Counted from the first letter of the stretch, positions 35,290-46,900 are shown. The stretch: 64,000 nucleotides of DNA from Paraneptunicella aestuarii (GCF_019900845.1 NZ_CP074570.1:3348001-3412000), one strand, 5' to 3'. Notes: generated from the sequence alone by a model not told the origin. Numbers and translations: made by a program.

Positions 35290-35757
35290 TTACCCTCCAC
35301 TATTTATAATGACTCCTTGCCTTAAAAATCGTTTCTTAAAGACCGTTAGCTTTTCAAAATATTGAGTTCCCCATGGATCCCTTATAGCAACGACATCAAC
35401 CCCTTGCCTAGTTGTAATTCCATCGACAACTATCGCATGCCCGCCCCCACCTTGTCTCACGGCCACAATAACAGGAGTACCTGACTGAGTAGCACTTGCA
35501 ATGTCATCTATAGTAAGTCCTCTTTTAAACTCAGCATCAACTCCATAATTTTGAAACACTCCGCTTAATTTATCTATTGATACTCCTTTATCAGTTATAG
35601 GCAGTTGCTTAACCAAGTCTTCCACATCAACAGAATTGCCTAGAGTATCCAAAACCATACCACAAGATGTAGGCCCACAAGTAGGAGTTGTTCCCTGATA
35701 TATAACCGTTCGGTTCCCATTTCTAGGCATTCGACCATCTTCGTCAAATGTGTTCAC
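35290..35757 (-). CDS. Orphan CdiA tip: C39/papain-like cysteine peptidase toxin
   Basis: The 155-aa frame starts at a GTG overlapping the stop of the pretoxin fragment (GTGA). A cysteine-peptidase triad is visible: Gln21 and Cys27 in YQGTTPTCGPTSCGM, His107 in GGGGHAIVVDG and Asp127 in IRDPWG. This is the pattern of C39-like/papain-fold peptidases used as polymorphic toxins. In the intact arrangement it would be fused behind the KKVDDVG hinge. Here one frame change separates it, so it is either silent or made alone. The gene downstream is its likely immunity partner. Confidence 0.65.
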   Translation of the reverse strand: MNTFDEDGRMPRNGNRTVIYQGTTPTCGPTSCGMVLDTLGNSVDVEDLVKQLPITDKGVSIDKLSGVFQNYGVDAEFKRGLTIDDIASATQSGTPVIVAVRQGGGGHAIVVDGITTRQGVDVVAIRDPWGTQYFEKLTVFKKRFLRQGVIINSGG

Positions 35758-36218
35758 ATGATTGATTTAGTAGAAGAACCAACATCATCAACCTTCTTCG
35801 CAATCGTATCTTTAATCCCTTTTACAATAGATTTGGTTACCTTGGCTGCGCCTGCCGCTCCACCAACTAACGCTACAATCTTGGCTGTGATTCGACCGAG
35901 ATTCTCACCCGCTTCATTAGCACCGTCCCAACCTGCAATCTCAAGTTGTTCTTCAAAATTCTGCAAGAGCTCCTGAATTTCTTTGACTTCGTTTTCTGCA
36001 ACTTCTGCCAGTAAAGCCGGGTCATCAATTATCGCTTGTAATGAATCGACCAGTTGCTGAGGGTTAGCCAGCATATCAACCAATCCAACCAATTCATCAA
36101 CAGCTTCTTTACCTACTCCTTCAACAATACCCGCTGTCACCGCTGCATTTGGGCGGACGCACACCGATGGAAGTTTGGAATGGCGTTGATATCTTTCAAA
36201 CCGGATATAAACACGCAA
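35754..36218 (-). pseudogene. Truncated CdiA pretoxin fragment
   Basis: The segment 35770-36149 is nearly identical to the pretoxin of the large exoprotein ([20 protein letters not shown] through [15 protein letters not shown]). At its 5' side it is fused to transposase C-terminal sequence, read in a wrong frame. After the hinge the frame reads SSTKSIM and stops one base out of phase with the toxin ORF. It serves as a homology arm rather than an expressed gene. Confidence 0.7.
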
Positions 36219-36549
36219 GGCATTATGAAAAATGGGGCGGATTGCTCACTGGTGTGGAACTTATTATTTAACGCAAATCGAGCATTGATCGATTTACATC
36301 GCTTGAGAGTGAAGGATGATTAACCGTCCATGGACAGTTGCGACTTATGTGGAGTTTTCGAGTGATTTTTGTACAAGAACATTAATCAAAAACTGAGTTT
36401 TTTAATATTGAATGGGAATTTTTGCAGGAATTAAAAAGACAGCAGGCTGATTTTTAAACGCTTTTGAAAAAACCAGCCTTGGGGGATATTACCTGTTATC
36501 TATTGGACGTTTGGACGGGGCATTATCTATGGGACGTTCGGACGGGGCA
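36149..36549 (+). repeat. IS fragment: transposase C-terminus and right end
   Basis: The plus strand reads GRTPMEVWNGVDIFQTGYKH ... GGLLTGVELII and stop, matching the end of the broken transposase. The non-coding tail follows to GGACGTTTGGACGGGG at 36505-36520. A short extra copy of the terminus lies at 36523-36549. It joins pretoxin sequence on the left and an immunity gene on the right. Confidence 0.75.
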
Positions 36550-37041
36550 CACATCAATCTCAAATTTCTTAGCTGGACGTAACTTTTTTTGACCTCTAAC
36601 TTGCTTTCCATCTTCGAACTGAGCCCAAAGGCAAATATCACAAGCTAAAACAATTTTATTGTCTATTTCATTAACCATTATCCGCAAGTCATCGTCTTTG
36701 CAATTTGGACATTGGATATGAGTCTTAAAAGTACTGCAATCCCAAAGCACATCTCTAACAATCATGGCTACCCTATCAACTGAATGAGGAGTAATCTTTC
36801 TCAATCGTTCAATCAAGAGACTCACACTATCCTCAGATACTCCAAGATAATATTCCCGAACATCTAGCTCAGTATAAAAATCTAACTTGTAAATACTCCA
36901 AATATCCTCAGGAAAAGACTTTTTATTGTTTGATAACCATCTTGTTATGGCAGTAAAAAGCTCTTCAATAGTGGCTGTATCGGAGTTAAGTTTTTCTATT
37001 TCTCTACAGAAACTATTCCAAACTTTCTTCACCGAACTCAT
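36523..37041 (-). CDS. Zinc-ribbon putative immunity protein
   Basis: This 172-aa helical protein has a CPNC (residues 111-114) and CDIC (134-137) zinc ribbon. Its final residues (CPVRTSHR) come from the IS terminus. It starts 10 bp after the stop of the toxin 37052-37657. It is probably the cognate immunity gene, with its original C-terminus replaced by the insertion. No named family was recognised. Confidence 0.55.
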   Translation of the reverse strand: MSSVKKVWNSFCREIEKLNSDTATIEELFTAITRWLSNNKKSFPEDIWSIYKLDFYTELDVREYYLGVSEDSVSLLIERLRKITPHSVDRVAMIVRDVLWDCSTFKTHIQCPNCKDDDLRIMVNEIDNKIVLACDICLWAQFEDGKQVRGQKKLRPAKKFEIDVCPVRTSHR

Positions 37042-37051
37042 ATTTAATACC

Positions 37052-37657
37052 TTATTTGACTGGATAGGTGGTTATAAGATTACCCGCAGAATCAGTAATT
37101 ACCCTTATTCTGGTAGTAGCCCCACCACCTTGATTTAACGAGGCATTACCAACAACCTTACCGACATCCACAATTCTAGAATATTGCCCTCCCCCAAGAT
37201 TTGTAACTGGAGAATCTACTACTGTTTTACTCATTAAAATATTTTTAAGTTCTGCAGGTTCAATTGAAAAAACTGAACGATTGTTGCCAAGTGCAACATT
37301 AAAATGCCCGTCAAGAACATGATCGAAGCCCGCTGATACAGGATTGCCAGAATCTCTAAGAGGCGTTGTTCTAGTTCTGCCATTCGCAATGTTAATTCTG
37401 GATTTTACCCTACCAGGGATATCAACATTGCCAGCAGAATTATCTAATGCATCAACGTTTCTCACAACGTCATCAATAATATCATCAGCAGATCTGGAAA
37501 CATCATCAATGATATCATCTGCAGCTCCGCCAATACCCGCAGCAGGGAATAAAGCTCCAGCAATTGTTAACGCATCGAATGTAACATCAACAGCTAAAGA
37601 GCCCCATTGCTCCTGATATATCTTTTGAGCCTTCTCTATTGAGTCAGCTTGTTCCAA
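37052..37657 (-). CDS. Orphan CdiA tip: candidate BECR-fold RNase toxin
   Basis: This 201-codon frame starts at a TTG directly at the IS boundary. The N-terminal half (VDVTFDALTIAGALFPAAGI followed by Asp-rich repeats) resembles a toxin entry region. The C-terminal ~100 residues (SAGFDHVLDGHFNVALGNNR, EPAELKNILMSKTVVD, GGGATTRIRVITDSAGNLIT then YPVK) have the layout of barnase/EndoU/ColicinE5/RelE-like RNases: early His, mid strands and a C-terminal strand ending in TxYP. No pretoxin remains, so an IS-linked deletion removed everything before the tip. Confidence 0.5.
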   Translation of the reverse strand: MEQADSIEKAQKIYQEQWGSLAVDVTFDALTIAGALFPAAGIGGAADDIIDDVSRSADDIIDDVVRNVDALDNSAGNVDIPGRVKSRINIANGRTRTTPLRDSGNPVSAGFDHVLDGHFNVALGNNRSVFSIEPAELKNILMSKTVVDSPVTNLGGGQYSRIVDVGKVVGNASLNQGGGATTRIRVITDSAGNLITTYPVK

Positions 37658-37802
37658 GAAAATTAATCAAAAACAGAGTTTTTTAATATTGAATGGAAAT
37701 TTTTGCAGAAACTAAAAAGACAACAGGCTGATTTTTAAACGCTTTTGTAAAAATCGGCCTTGAGGAATATTACCCGTTATCAATTGGACGTTTGGACGGG
37801 GC
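37656..37802 (+). repeat. IS right-end fragment
   Basis: A 147-bp copy of the IS terminal tract ends in GGACGTTTGGACGGGGC. It lies 8 bp downstream of the MafI-like immunity gene (opposite strand) and directly next to the truncated tip 37052-37657. Confidence 0.7.
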
Positions 37803-37809
37803 AACACAG

Positions 37810-38076
37810 TTAAGGTGGAGAAACTAAATACTCAATATCCATCCACAAATCACTTGATAATTCCATATCAGCAACTAACCCTTTTATTACCTGAAATTCA
37901 ATTTCATTTATCACAATTTCATGTTCATGTAATTGTGAGCAGAGGAGTTCAACGCCAACCCCCCATTCACCATGCTCAACTAGTTCACGAATATTTTCAA
38001 TGTCATTTTCAGGTAATTTCGTACTCAAATTTACCAGTAATTTTAATACTTTATCTTTCATAAGACTGTCATCCAT
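37810..38076 (-). CDS. MafI-like immunity protein
   Basis: This 88-aa acidic helical protein has the layout of MafI-family immunity proteins (NIRELVEHGEWGVGVELLCS, ending near DLWMDIEYLV). It starts 8 bp after the stop of an EndoU-type toxin tip. MafI proteins neutralise EndoU-type MafB toxins of Neisseria, so pairing fits. It is the only immunity gene beside the IS ends that keeps its own stop codon. Confidence 0.65.
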   Translation of the reverse strand: MDDSLMKDKVLKLLVNLSTKLPENDIENIRELVEHGEWGVGVELLCSQLHEHEIVINEIEFQVIKGLVADMELSSDLWMDIEYLVSPP

Positions 38077-38084
38077 TTATAAAT

Positions 38085-39485
38085 TTAATCTACAGGATAA
38101 GCCGTTATTATTCCCTCTCCATGAGGCTCAACAATAACTCTGATTTTAACACCATCTCTGACCGACTCGACTCGCCATCTGACGGGCCTTCCACTTTTAG
38201 TATGGGTTGCACCAGGCTTTCCTGACAGCTGAGTCCAATTTGCATTAGGATCGGTTGCAACATCTGATACATTGTGCATAACCTTATCAGCATTCCAATT
38301 TTCTGGAAAAACTGATTTACCAGGTGCACCAGGCCATAGATGCCCTCCTCCTGTTTGATCTCCTTCAAGAATATGCTTCGTTCTTTGCTCACTTGCTAAA
38401 TTAACGTATTCATCAAAGTTAGGTGGTAATTCATTATTTAAATGTGTCGCTGTAATATCTAGGTTTTCAGCCTCTCCATTAGAATTAATATTATCAGAAT
38501 TATCTCCCAAATCATTACCGCCCCCAACTCCGTTACTTTCTCCATTCCCACTAGAACTTCCATTTTCTGAACTGTTCTGCCCACTGTTACTTGTATCATT
38601 ACCATCTGGTTGATTGGAATGTCCTGTTGAGGTATCCAAATCAGGGCTACCAATATCATCAACCTTCTTCGCAATCGTATCTTTAATCCCTTTTACAATA
38701 GATTTGGTTACCTTGGCTGCGCCTGCCGCTCCACCAACTAACGCTACAATCTTGGCTGTGATTCGACCGAGATTCTCACCCGCTTCATTAGCACCGTCCC
38801 AACCTGCAATCTCAAGTTGTTCTTCAAAGTTCTGCAAGAGCTCCTGAATTTCTTTGACTTCGTTTTCTGCAACTTCTGCCAGTAAAGCCGGATCATCCAC
38901 TATCGCTTGTAATGAATCGACCAGTTGCTGAGGGTTAGCCAGCATATCAACCAATCCAACCAATTCATCAACAGCTTCTTTACCTACCCCTTCAACAATA
39001 CCCGCTGTCACCGCTGCATTCTGCATTTGAGAAATATAGGTGTACTCTAGCTCAGCCTTCATTTCACAGCCGAAATTACCATTACACTCTTCCTTGGCTG
39101 CTTCCAGTTGCTGTTTTTGATTCTCCGACAGGTAATAATACATATCTGTTGGGTCTTCACTGGCAAACTGTTCATTGTTCTGAACAATCATTTCATTGCT
39201 GGAATTCGTTTCTATCCACGCTGAGTCAACCGCAGAATCACTTCCTGTATCAACTATGCCGTTATAATCCAGTTCTTGATCCATGACGATTTCCGCCACA
39301 GCTCCCAAAAACTCTGCGCCAGACTCACTTTCTCCGGCGATATGCGCCACTTCATGACCAATCGTATTGGAAATAGAACCAGCATCGCTAATCGATGTAC
39401 CGTCCTCACCGTGGTTCACATAGATAGTATCTTCACCATCTGTCGCACCACGGATAATGCCCAGTTCATTCAGAATAATCTTCAA
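38085..39485 (-). CDS. Orphan CdiA C-terminus with EndoU-type RNase toxin
   Basis: The 466-codon frame starts at a TTG just after a nonsense codon (39492-39494). Residues 1-~280 duplicate the pretoxin of the large gene, including GHEVAHI and KKVDDIG. An Asn/Ser/Gly-rich linker and an EndoU domain follow: [20 protein letters not shown] supplies the two His, [15 protein letters not shown] a Lys/Ser/Phe-Pro block, and [20 protein letters not shown] the final strands. The predicted activity is RNA cleavage. Loss of the upstream exoprotein and the nonsense codon make it a stored module. Confidence 0.7.
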   Translation of the reverse strand: MKIILNELGIIRGATDGEDTIYVNHGEDGTSISDAGSISNTIGHEVAHIAGESESGAEFLGAVAEIVMDQELDYNGIVDTGSDSAVDSAWIETNSSNEMIVQNNEQFASEDPTDMYYYLSENQKQQLEAAKEECNGNFGCEMKAELEYTYISQMQNAAVTAGIVEGVGKEAVDELVGLVDMLANPQQLVDSLQAIVDDPALLAEVAENEVKEIQELLQNFEEQLEIAGWDGANEAGENLGRITAKIVALVGGAAGAAKVTKSIVKGIKDTIAKKVDDIGSPDLDTSTGHSNQPDGNDTSNSGQNSSENGSSSGNGESNGVGGGNDLGDNSDNINSNGEAENLDITATHLNNELPPNFDEYVNLASEQRTKHILEGDQTGGGHLWPGAPGKSVFPENWNADKVMHNVSDVATDPNANWTQLSGKPGATHTKSGRPVRWRVESVRDGVKIRVIVEPHGEGIITAYPVD

Positions 39486-40255
39486 CTCAGCTTAGGTTTC
39501 AACACCAAATGATATTAATAGTTGTTGACTCCAGGCTTGTTCTGCAGCCTGGACGGTTTCTGGTGGATAATTTTCTGCATTTGCCAATACATCCAGATAC
39601 TCAGGATGATTTTCAGCATATGCCCAACCCGCAGCCTTAAGTTCTGAACTTTGTAAGGCTTTCTCCATTCCTTCGGGAATATTGCCATTACTGCCATATT
39701 CAACTATCGCATTAACAACCAACCCGCCAAGATCTGCCCCCCGCTCAAGATTGTTCACTGCATCCATGGCATTACTGCCGTAGTTACTCACGCTGTTTTG
39801 CCAATTTTCCAATGTCTCCGTTGGATTGGTCACCGAGTTCCATGATGAGTCGGTGTAATACACTTCCACACCATCAGATTCATCCCGCATGATTTCCTGT
39901 GCGATGTCAATATCACGGTTCAGGTCGCTGATATCCTGGTCGGGATTATCACGAATAGTGATAACGCCTTCGCCTATGGTGGCGCGGTTTATCTGCTCCT
40001 GGTCGAGGTTGCTGTAGCTACCCTGTACACTGTTGATTGAACCGGTTGAGCCTGTGGCATTACCGGTATTTTCAGTGTGAACATTGCCAGAACCATCTTC
40101 CCCCGCAAAACCAACACCGACGCTCACATAGAAACTACTTTCGTTGTTGTAGCCTTCAATATCGCTGTATCCCAGCGTTCCTGTATCAAGGGCTAATTCA
40201 TCTGAATCACTGTTTATGTAAGCGCCATCAATCTGCGTATGACCACCAACAAAAG
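38649..40255 (-). repeat. 1.6-kb duplication of the CdiA pretoxin (copy 2)
   Basis: This tract matches 41444-43045 of the large gene with only scattered substitutions. A third, 380-bp copy lies at 35770-36149. All are in the same orientation and end at the KKVDD(V/I)G hinge, after which the toxins differ. The copies are long enough to support homologous exchange of toxin/immunity modules. Confidence 0.85.
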
Positions 40256-40257
40256 AG
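39492..40257 (-). pseudogene. Orphan FHA/pretoxin fragment ending in a nonsense codon
   Basis: The segment is about 98% identical to 42287-43045 of the large gene. It lacks a signal peptide and begins at an IS junction near 40258-40276. A G-to-T type change turns the codon after VET from Glu to a stop at 39492-39494; the large gene has GAA there. The frame resumes as 38085-39485. Only recombination back into a full-length gene could use it. Confidence 0.7.
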
Positions 40258-40275
40258 TTAGATTGCTCACAGATA

Positions 40276-40542
40276 TAGAGCTTATTATTTAACCGGAATC
40301 TAGTATTGTTCGATTTGCAGAACTTGAGAGTTATGGATGATTAACCGTCCCTGGACAATTGTGGCTTATGCGGAACTACTGGATAATTTTCGTACAAGCA
40401 ATTTAATGGAAAGCTAAAATTTTAATTACTGAATGGATATTTTTGCAGAAATTAAAAAGACAACAGGCTAATTTTTAAACGCTTTTGTAAAAATCAGCCT
40501 TAAGGAATATTATCCGTTATCTATTGGACGTTTGGACGGGGC
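40276..40542 (+). repeat. IS right-end fragment behind the main immunity gene
   Basis: It starts with the last transposase codons (ELII, stop) and ends GGACGTTTGGACGGGGC at 40527-40542. On the minus strand its end encodes the last residues of the immunity gene 40517-40921. Confidence 0.7.
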
Positions 40543-40921
40543 GATTTAATCGTTTACTCAATGCTTCTATTTCCATTTTTTTATCCGGGTGATTAGGAGA
40601 ATAGTAAACAAGCGCCTCTTTCACTAATTCACTTAGCTCATCCGTGGAAATATCTTCAATATCATTTGAGATAATCTCATCATTACCATAGTCATAAAAA
40701 AAGCGTATTCCAGAGAAATTCTTAAAGTTATATAAATCTTGGAGCTCACAGCTGGATGATTCCCCCCATACGGCTACTCCAACAATATCAACAAGCTCAT
40801 AAATTCCTGAACGACTAAACAAACATAAGTCCATTAACTCACAAAAGTCATCTCTTTTAATTAAGTGATTTAATATATTTTTAACAACACTATATTTTTC
40901 ATTTTTTCTGATATTAAACAT
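40517..40921 (-). CDS. cdiI: Putative CdiI immunity protein of the large exoprotein
   Basis: This 134-aa acidic protein begins 6 bp after the stop of the giant gene, the standard cdiA-cdiI arrangement. The core (DFCELMDLCLFSRSGIYELV, ISTDELSELVKEALVYYSPN) is not a family I can name. The final RPVQTSNR is encoded by the IS end, so the native C-terminus is altered. It should bind and block the EndoU-type toxin in the cytoplasm. Confidence 0.65.
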   Translation of the reverse strand: MFNIRKNEKYSVVKNILNHLIKRDDFCELMDLCLFSRSGIYELVDIVGVAVWGESSSCELQDLYNFKNFSGIRFFYDYGNDEIISNDIEDISTDELSELVKEALVYYSPNHPDKKMEIEALSKRLNRPVQTSNR

Positions 40922-40927
40922 AAAATT

Positions 40928-43900
40928 CTAGCCTTTTATAGGGTGAAAGCCAGATACAATAACTTCTCCTGTAGCTTTGCTTACACCAAGATAATATTGA
41001 AAATTAATACCACCTGCGCTGCTAGTAAATATTCTTGCCCCTGTTTCATTATAAGCTTGCACGGCCTCTTTAAAGTTTTTCGAAACAGCGGCCTTACCAA
41101 AATCAACAATTTGTTCATCAGAAATTACTGACGGATCATATACTGTTTTCGGATCTCTTGGAGGTTCTTTTCCTACAACTTTGTATTCGATCTCATATAT
41201 ACCCGGTCTTATTTCAACCTTACTAATAATCTCTACATCACCAGATTCAACTAAAGAATTAAATTCATCCATGTTATGACCACCACTTACATTTTTACCT
41301 TTAATTTTAGGGACTATCATATGCTCTTCGAGAGAATCCCCCATTTTTGTATCTTGCCTTTGACGAAAAGGTATTTCGTCAACAGATGTATACGATTGAT
41401 GCCCTGCCTCAGAATCAGTATCAAACGACCCGTGTTTAGATCCACCAACATCATCAACCTTCTTCGCAATCGTATCTTTAATCCCTTTTACAATAGATTT
41501 GGTTACCTTGGCTGCGCCTACCGCTCCACCAACTAACGCTACAATCTTGGCTGTGATTCGACCGAGATTCTCACCCGCTTCATTAGCACCGTCCCAACCT
41601 GCAATCTCAAGTTGTTCTTCAAAGTTCTGCAAGAGCTCCTGAATTTCTTTGACTTCGTTTTCTGCAACTTCTGCCAGTAAAGCCGGATCATCCACTATCG
41701 CTTGTAATGAATCGACCAGTTGCTGAGGGTTAGCCAGCATATCAACCAATCCAACCAATTCATCAACAGCTTCTTTACCTACCCCTTCAACAATACCCGC
41801 TGTCACCGCTGCATTCTGCATTTGGGAAATATAGGTGTACTCTAGCTCAGCCTTCATTTCACAGCCGAAATTACCATTACACTCTTCCTTGGCTGCTTCC
41901 AGTTGCTGTTTTTGATTCTCCGACAGGTAATAATACATATCTGTTGGGTCTTCATTGGCAAACTGTTCATTGTTCTGAACAATCATTTCATTGCTGGAAT
42001 TCGTTTCTATCCACGCTGAGTCAACCGCAGAATCACTTCCTGTATCAACAATGCCGTTATAATCCAGTTCTTGATCCATGACAATTTCTGCCACAGCTCC
42101 CAAAAACTCAGCACCAGACTCACTTTCTCCAGCAATATGCGCCACTTCATGACCAATCGTATTGGAAATAGAACCAGCATCGCTAATCGATGTACCGTCC
42201 TCACCGTGGTTCACATAGATAGTATCTTCACCATCTGTCGCACCACGGATAATGCCCAGTTCATTCAGAATAATCTTCAACTCAGCTTCGGTTTCAACAC
42301 CAAATGAATCCAGCATTTGTTGGCTCCAGGCTTGCTCCGCTGCTTGAACCGTTTCCGCTGGATAGTTTTCAGGATTTGCCAATACATCCAGATACTCAGG
42401 ATGATTTTCAGCATATGCCCAACCCGCAGCCTTAAGTTCTGAACTTTGTAAGGCTTTCTCCATTCCTTCTGGAATATTGCCATTACTGCCATATTCAACT
42501 ATCGCATTAACAACCAACCCGCCAAGGTCTGCCCCCCGCTCAAGATTGTTCACTGCATCCATGGCATTACTGCCGTAGTTACTCACGCTGTTTTGCCAAT
42601 TTTCCAATGTTTCCGTTGGATTGGTCACCGAGTTCCATGATGAGTCGGTGTAATACACTTCCACACCATCAGATTCATCCCGCGTGGTTTCCTGTGCGAT
42701 GTCAATATCACGGTTCAGGTCGCTGATATCCTGGTCGGGATTATCACGAATAGTGATAACGCCTTCGCCTATGGTGGCGCGGTTTATCTGCTCCTGGTCG
42801 AGGTTGCTGTAGTTACCCTGTACACTGTTGATTGAACCGGTTGAACCTGTGGCATTACCGGTATTTTCAGTGTGAACATTGCCTGAGCCATCTTCCCCCG
42901 CAAAACCAACACCGACGCTCACATAGAAACTACTTTCGTTGTTGTAACCTTCAATATCGCTGTATCCCAGCGTTCCTGTATCAAGGGCTAATTCACCTGA
43001 ATCACTGTTTATGTAAGCGCCATCAACCTGCGTATGACCACCAACATAAATATCCATTTGACCATTGGTGTTAATGCCACTTTGCTCATCGACCCAATGA
43101 GTTTCACCTTCGGTTTCTCCATAACCAACAGAGGCTGAGAATCCCCCCATGGAAACACCTGCAGACACATTCCATTGCTCCCCTGAAACCTCTCCGGTAT
43201 TGGTAACCGACGCCACCGTTAAATCGCCACCTACATGCATACTCGCTGTATCAGCATTCACTACGCCACCAACAATATTGGTATCGCCTCCGGTCACAAC
43301 GGTTAAATGTCCACCTGCATTGACATGGCTATTGGTCTCGGTTGTTGCCGTACGGTCAAGCTCGCTTCCACCCAATCCGGCATCAACATACCAACCTGCC
43401 TGACCTGAGCTGGATATACCAATACCTGCGCCCGCATTGAAATGACTGGAGTCGCTTTCACTATCATAGTTTGATGTGGCGCTGGTAATAGTCAGTGAAT
43501 CGCCCGCGATAAAGGTCATATCAGCATTGGCATTAACATCACTGCCTTCAATCAGAATGTCATCGGTGGCAGCCAGTATCATGTTGTTGCCAGCGCTCAA
43601 ACCACTTCCAACAGCATAGGTACTTTGACTATTGTTATCGCTTTGTGAGCCTGACACTTCGACACCAATGCTGGCGCTATCGGAGCTGGCGCTAATACCC
43701 ACACCCGCTCTGAGTGTGTCTGAGCTGCTTTGGTCGTTATACGTGTCGTGAACCGCTATCACATTGATATCAGTAGCACTTACCATCAGGTCGTTAGCGG
43801 CATTAACCTGGCTGCCCGCAATATTTACATTGCCATCAGCCAATAACGTGACATTGCCACCGGCATTCACTGTGGAAGCCACATTGGTTGTTCCCTGCGC

Positions 43901-46900
43901 GGTATATTCGGAGGTAGTGGTTTCAGTACCAAGGAATGCACTGGCTTGAGGACCACTTAAGGTAGAATTTACGGCATCAACTGCTTGTAGAACGCCTGAA
44001 ACATTACTGACAGCATCACCGCCCTGACCAACATTTTGAATAGCATCAACGGTATTGCCAACATTATGCTGTACGCTAACTGTCAAACCTGTTCGAGTAA
44101 AACGCTCTTCCTGTTCCAGTCCATTGTATGCAACACCAGACACAATATTGATGTCATTACCCGCCTGCATCAACACATCGTTTACCGCATTGATATGGCT
44201 ACCAATCTGATTAATGTTTTCACCTGCCACCACGGTAACATTGTTACCAGCGCTTAACGTGGTACTGACAATCGTGGTATCAGTAGTCACAACACTATAT
44301 TCTTCGGTTTGCGCACCAGCAAAAACACTTACGCCATTATCATCACCACTGAAACCAATACCTATCTTGGTTTCTTCATCTTTAGAGGCACTGCTGCTAC
44401 TGCTTTCTCCAGCAACGATATTGGCATTGCGACCGGCATTAATACGCAGGTTTTCTCCCGCAACAACTGTAGAGCCGACAATGTTGACGTCTCGGCTTGC
44501 AGTTAAATTGACGTTCTCTTCGGCAATAAAGGTACTACCAACATATTCCGTCGTTACCTGAGTATTTTCCTGTGCTGTTTCCTTGGCAACAGAAAGGAAA
44601 TTATCACTGAAACCGAGAGACAAACCACGTTTACGACTTTCTTCGTATAAGCTACGAGTTTGCTCTTCTCCCAGAATATTCAAATCTGCATCTTTGGCTT
44701 CTTCATTACCAAACCCGGCACGTGCATCAATGTTTTGACCACTAATGTGACCAGCTAACACATTGATGTCGTTTTGAGCCAACAAGGTGATATCGCCACC
44801 TGTATGCAATTCAGCATGTCCAAGGTATTGCACATCTTCCTGTGACGTTTTTTCAGAGCCGAATAACCCGCCAAGATAACTCTTCTTCGTATAATGAAGT
44901 TCAGATTCCCATTCTTCACCGGATACAACATTCATCTCGCCCTGGGTATAGGCAAACAAATCCCCACCAGCGGCGATTTGTGTGCCTTCCATCATAATGT
45001 CGCCCGAGTTAAACAAACGCATTCCGCTTTCGGTTTCCTGGGCATTCATATTGACATTGCCACCTGCAATGATGGTGGTTCCTTCATGCGTTACTTTGGT
45101 CACTTCATCAACAGTGACTTTTTTCGAGAAAGTGCTTTTCTTGGTTTTCTTGGTTTTTGTGGAATGAACTTCTGTGACGCCCATCAAGTTCATTTCATTG
45201 CCAGCGGCTAAATTGACATTGCCTCCGGCAAACATTTCCGTACCTTGGGATTCCAAATTATTCCCTGCTGCAATGCTTAGGTTTCCACCGGCATCAAGGC
45301 TGGCAACATCCCAGGTAGTATCGTAATGCTTGTCGTAACCGCCTTTAAACTCTCGCTCAACATTAGTGGTGTTCTCTATTGCACCCAAAATGACATCATT
45401 TCCGGCATACAAGCTGATATCACCCGATGCATTGAATCGACTGCCGGTAATATCAATATTGTTACCGGCATTCATGCTTAAGCTGTTTTGCGAAATGATG
45501 TTAGCGTCTTTGCCTCCCCATGCCATTTCAACGCGGTAATTACCTGCATTATTTTCATAATCAATGGAGTATTGTTCTCTACGATTAATGATGTCATTGC
45601 CCGCAGCCAATTCAACATCGAAACCAGAGATTGTTGAGCCAGCCATATTGATAAGGTTATTACCCGCAGTCAGACTGGCAAAGCCATCGGAATGTATGCT
45701 GGAATTATTAATCAGGTCTCCACCCAGAGAATCCATCCACAGGAAATTACCTGAATTAATCGTGCTGTTATTGGTCAGGTTGCCTTGAGCAATTACATCA
45801 ACAGAAGCCGCACCATTAATCGTGCCGTTATTGGTGAAGTTACCTCCAACATCCAACCAAATATCTTCGCTTTGTAAATTCAGCGTATTGGTAAAATCCA
45901 CACCGGTTTGCAGACCAATTAGACTGTCACTATCAATGAAAGTGGTATTAATAAAGTTAAGAGCACCTTCTGCACTCAAAACGACTCCGTTTTTACCTGA
46001 AATACCAGCATCAATACTGATATCACCCGTGCTGGTAATATCAATACTGCCACCCGCACTGATAGTCACACCGTCTTCCAGCAGGTCGTTTTGTGATATG
46101 GCGGAATACAGGACATATTCACCATAGCGGATATAGTCTTCGTTAAAGCCAAGTTCTCCGGTTAATACCGCGACTTGTTCTTCAGTCATGAAGATATTTT
46201 GCGCAACTTCCACGTCACCTTGAGTCAAGCCGACGCTGGCAAGGCTAAAGGGCGCAGGTGGTGCGCTATTTTGCTCGTTCGACGGATTGCTGGTTTGTGC
46301 ATATTGTTCATTCTGGTTTTGCTGCTGTTGCTCCATGGTATAGAGGGTTTGCTCAGCAGCGCGGTCAATTTCTTCGATAAAAGCAGGGTTGTCCAGGTCG
46401 TCCTGCAATGGTTTTTGCAGGAATTCATCGCGATTTTCAGCGTTGTAATCCAAATCTGGTGCATCGTTAACGATGGTAATACTAACATCAGGATTACCTT
46501 GACCATTGGTATATTCCGCTTGCGTTCCAGAAGAGACTAAAGTCATATCCCCCTGGTATGGCAATATGGCAACTTCATAGTGCTGGTCTTGAGTTTCACC
46601 TTCAACGGGCATCAAAGAGCGAATGTTGTCTTGATCGGTTGGAATAATGTCAGGTGTAGTGTATTTGTCGTTAAAAACAGGCGCAGAACCACTTTCATCG
46701 GGAACAATTCCGACAACAACAGGTTTAGGCTGTACAACCGATATCAGGCTTTTCTCTATCGGTGCATCGTCTTCGGGATCCGGGATAATACCACCAGAGT
46801 TAATAGCAGGCTGACCATCCACAATGACCTGATACACATCGTCATTGGCGGATTTTTGTGTAGCACCAGAGGTATCAACAACCACAACGCCAGTATTAAC

